From contig CANMGS010000001.1 in NCBI GenBank assembly GCA_947497475.1, positions 1,571,747 to 1,635,746 on the forward strand: a stretch of 64,000 nucleotides of DNA, written 5' to 3'. This stretch comes from an uncultured Amylibacter sp. (GTDB lineage: Bacteria; Pseudomonadota; Alphaproteobacteria; Rhodobacterales; Rhodobacteraceae). Under the pieces are notes generated by a model. It was given only the letters and a program-made list of their open reading frames with translations, made no database searches and had not been told where the DNA came from. A program made the translations under genes and the position numbers. Of this stretch, positions 63,427 through 64,000 are shown one piece after another; positions within the stretch are counted from its first letter, which is position 1; every line of letters begins with the position of its first letter.

Positions 63427-63966
63427 ATGGTTGAAAATGGATTTTGGGTGTTTGGTTACGGATCTCTGATCTGGCACCCTGAGTTTACATATTCCAAGAA
63501 ACATATTGCGACACTTAATGGTTATGCACGTAGTTTTTGTATGTGGTCTATCCACCACCGTGGTACTGAAGATGCTCCTGGTTTGGTATTGGCTTTGGAT
63601 GAACATGATCAAGCTGATTGCCGCGGTGTAGCATTTTTTATTGAGCCAGAGCATGCAGTAAAAGCGATTGCTGATTTGCGAGAGCGCGAATTGGTTTCAT
63701 CTGCTTATTTGGAAATGTCTTTGCCAGTTACTTTAGACAATGGTGAACACATAGAAGCTGTGTCTTACGTAGTTAATCGTGATCATGTTCAATATTGCGG
63801 TGGTATGCCACTTGAAGAACAAGCGCAGATTATTGCACGTGCTGTTGGGGGACGAGGGCCAAATACAGAATATTTATATAATACCTGTGAATGTTTAAAT
63901 GGACTGGGTTTAGATGATGCTGATCTAGCTTTTTTAGAAAGTCGTGTGCGGGTTTTGGTAGCATAA
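63427..63966 (+). CDS. Gamma-glutamylcyclotransferase, ChaC type
   Basis: The 179-residue protein starts MVENGFWVFGYGSLIWHPEF with the GGCT-fold motif YGSLIW and has the catalytic glutamate region DLRERELVSSAYLE. ChaC enzymes cleave the gamma-glutamyl group of glutathione to 5-oxoproline and Cys-Gly. GAGGAG precedes the ATG at 63427; the longer frame from 63355 would overlap the DUF2125 start. Confidence 0.9.
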   Translation: MVENGFWVFGYGSLIWHPEFTYSKKHIATLNGYARSFCMWSIHHRGTEDAPGLVLALDEHDQADCRGVAFFIEPEHAVKAIADLRERELVSSAYLEMSLPVTLDNGEHIEAVSYVVNRDHVQYCGGMPLEEQAQIIARAVGGRGPNTEYLYNTCECLNGLGLDDADLAFLESRVRVLVA

Positions 63967-63967
63967 A

Positions 63968-63990
63968 AAAGGCCCCTAAAAGGGGCCTTT
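63968..63990 (+). terminator. Intrinsic terminator after the ChaC gene
   Basis: AAAGGCCCCT pairs perfectly with AGGGGCCTTT around a three-base loop, immediately after the stop codon. It works in both directions in principle. Confidence 0.82.
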
Positions 63991-64000
63991 AAATTACTTT

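Noticed and set aside
1-64000. Insertion sequences, prophage or integrated elements
   Set aside because: I found no transposase, phage gene, terminal repeat or tRNA-associated integrase. The only recombinase is the housekeeping XerC.

Overview
The window looks like a chromosomal segment of a low-GC member of the Rhodobacteraceae (roseobacter-type Alphaproteobacteria). I infer this from gene order and gene types rather than from any marker gene: the murA-DUF2948-hisD-UPF0262-phosphatase and infA-maf-RNase E/G-yacG blocks, phosphatidylcholine synthase, DUF484-xerC, a DUF1127-like small protein, a porin, and a giant RTX/Hint protein are all common in that family. The AT-richness suggests one of its low-GC lineages (an Amylibacter-like genome would fit), but I cannot name a species.

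Layout. (1) 1-8610, minus strand: a tight-adherence (tad/flp) pilus locus in the order flp, cpaB, cpaC, ompA-like, cpaE/tadZ, cpaF/tadA, tadB, tadC, tadD (cut by the window edge). Three terminator-like hairpins split it into about four units. (2) 8948-16329, mostly plus strand: a lytic transglycosylase, acetoacetyl-CoA synthetase, a DUF1127-like small protein with a CCTCCC-loop hairpin in its leader, a major porin and two overlapping sulfotransferases. (3) 16439-25258, minus strand: one gene for a 2939-residue calcium-binding repeat (RTX) protein ending in a Hint domain. (4) 25880-33218: tRNA-Phe, the housekeeping blocks with yacG and murA, a divergent YHS-domain protein, and tRNA-Thr. The infA/YHS intergenic region carries five helically phased 11-bp repeats. 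(5) 33451-41177: an accessory catabolic cluster with two Rieske oxygenases, a RidA-like protein, a DUF1028 protein, a LysR regulator, an M20 deacetylase and a flavin monooxygenase, then an unknown EF-hand-like protein. (6) 41219-53060: a MATE transporter, truA, the ycjX/ycjF pair, a nitric-oxide-type module (truncated globin, 51-residue membrane protein and divergent NsrR-like regulator with a dyad between them), an FAD monooxygenase, ileS, ogt and phosphatidylcholine synthase. (7) 53099-63966: xerC-DUF484, transaldolase, priA, an unknown outer-membrane barrel, hisC-tyrC, an extensin-like protein, DUF2125 and a ChaC-type enzyme.

How the genes work together. The tad genes build an adhesive pilus and the RTX protein is probably a secreted surface or matrix protein, so both point to surface attachment. 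The porin, transporter and Rieske cluster point to uptake and breakdown of small dissolved compounds, possibly N-methylated ones. Most housekeeping genes are packed with ATGA or TAATG overlaps, indicating translational coupling. I saw no insertion sequence, prophage or CRISPR array. The least explained signals are the phased repeats at 28222-28276, the leader hairpin at 12529-12545, the dyads around 40371-40447 and 46518-46546, and the Rieske/RidA/DUF1028 cluster.
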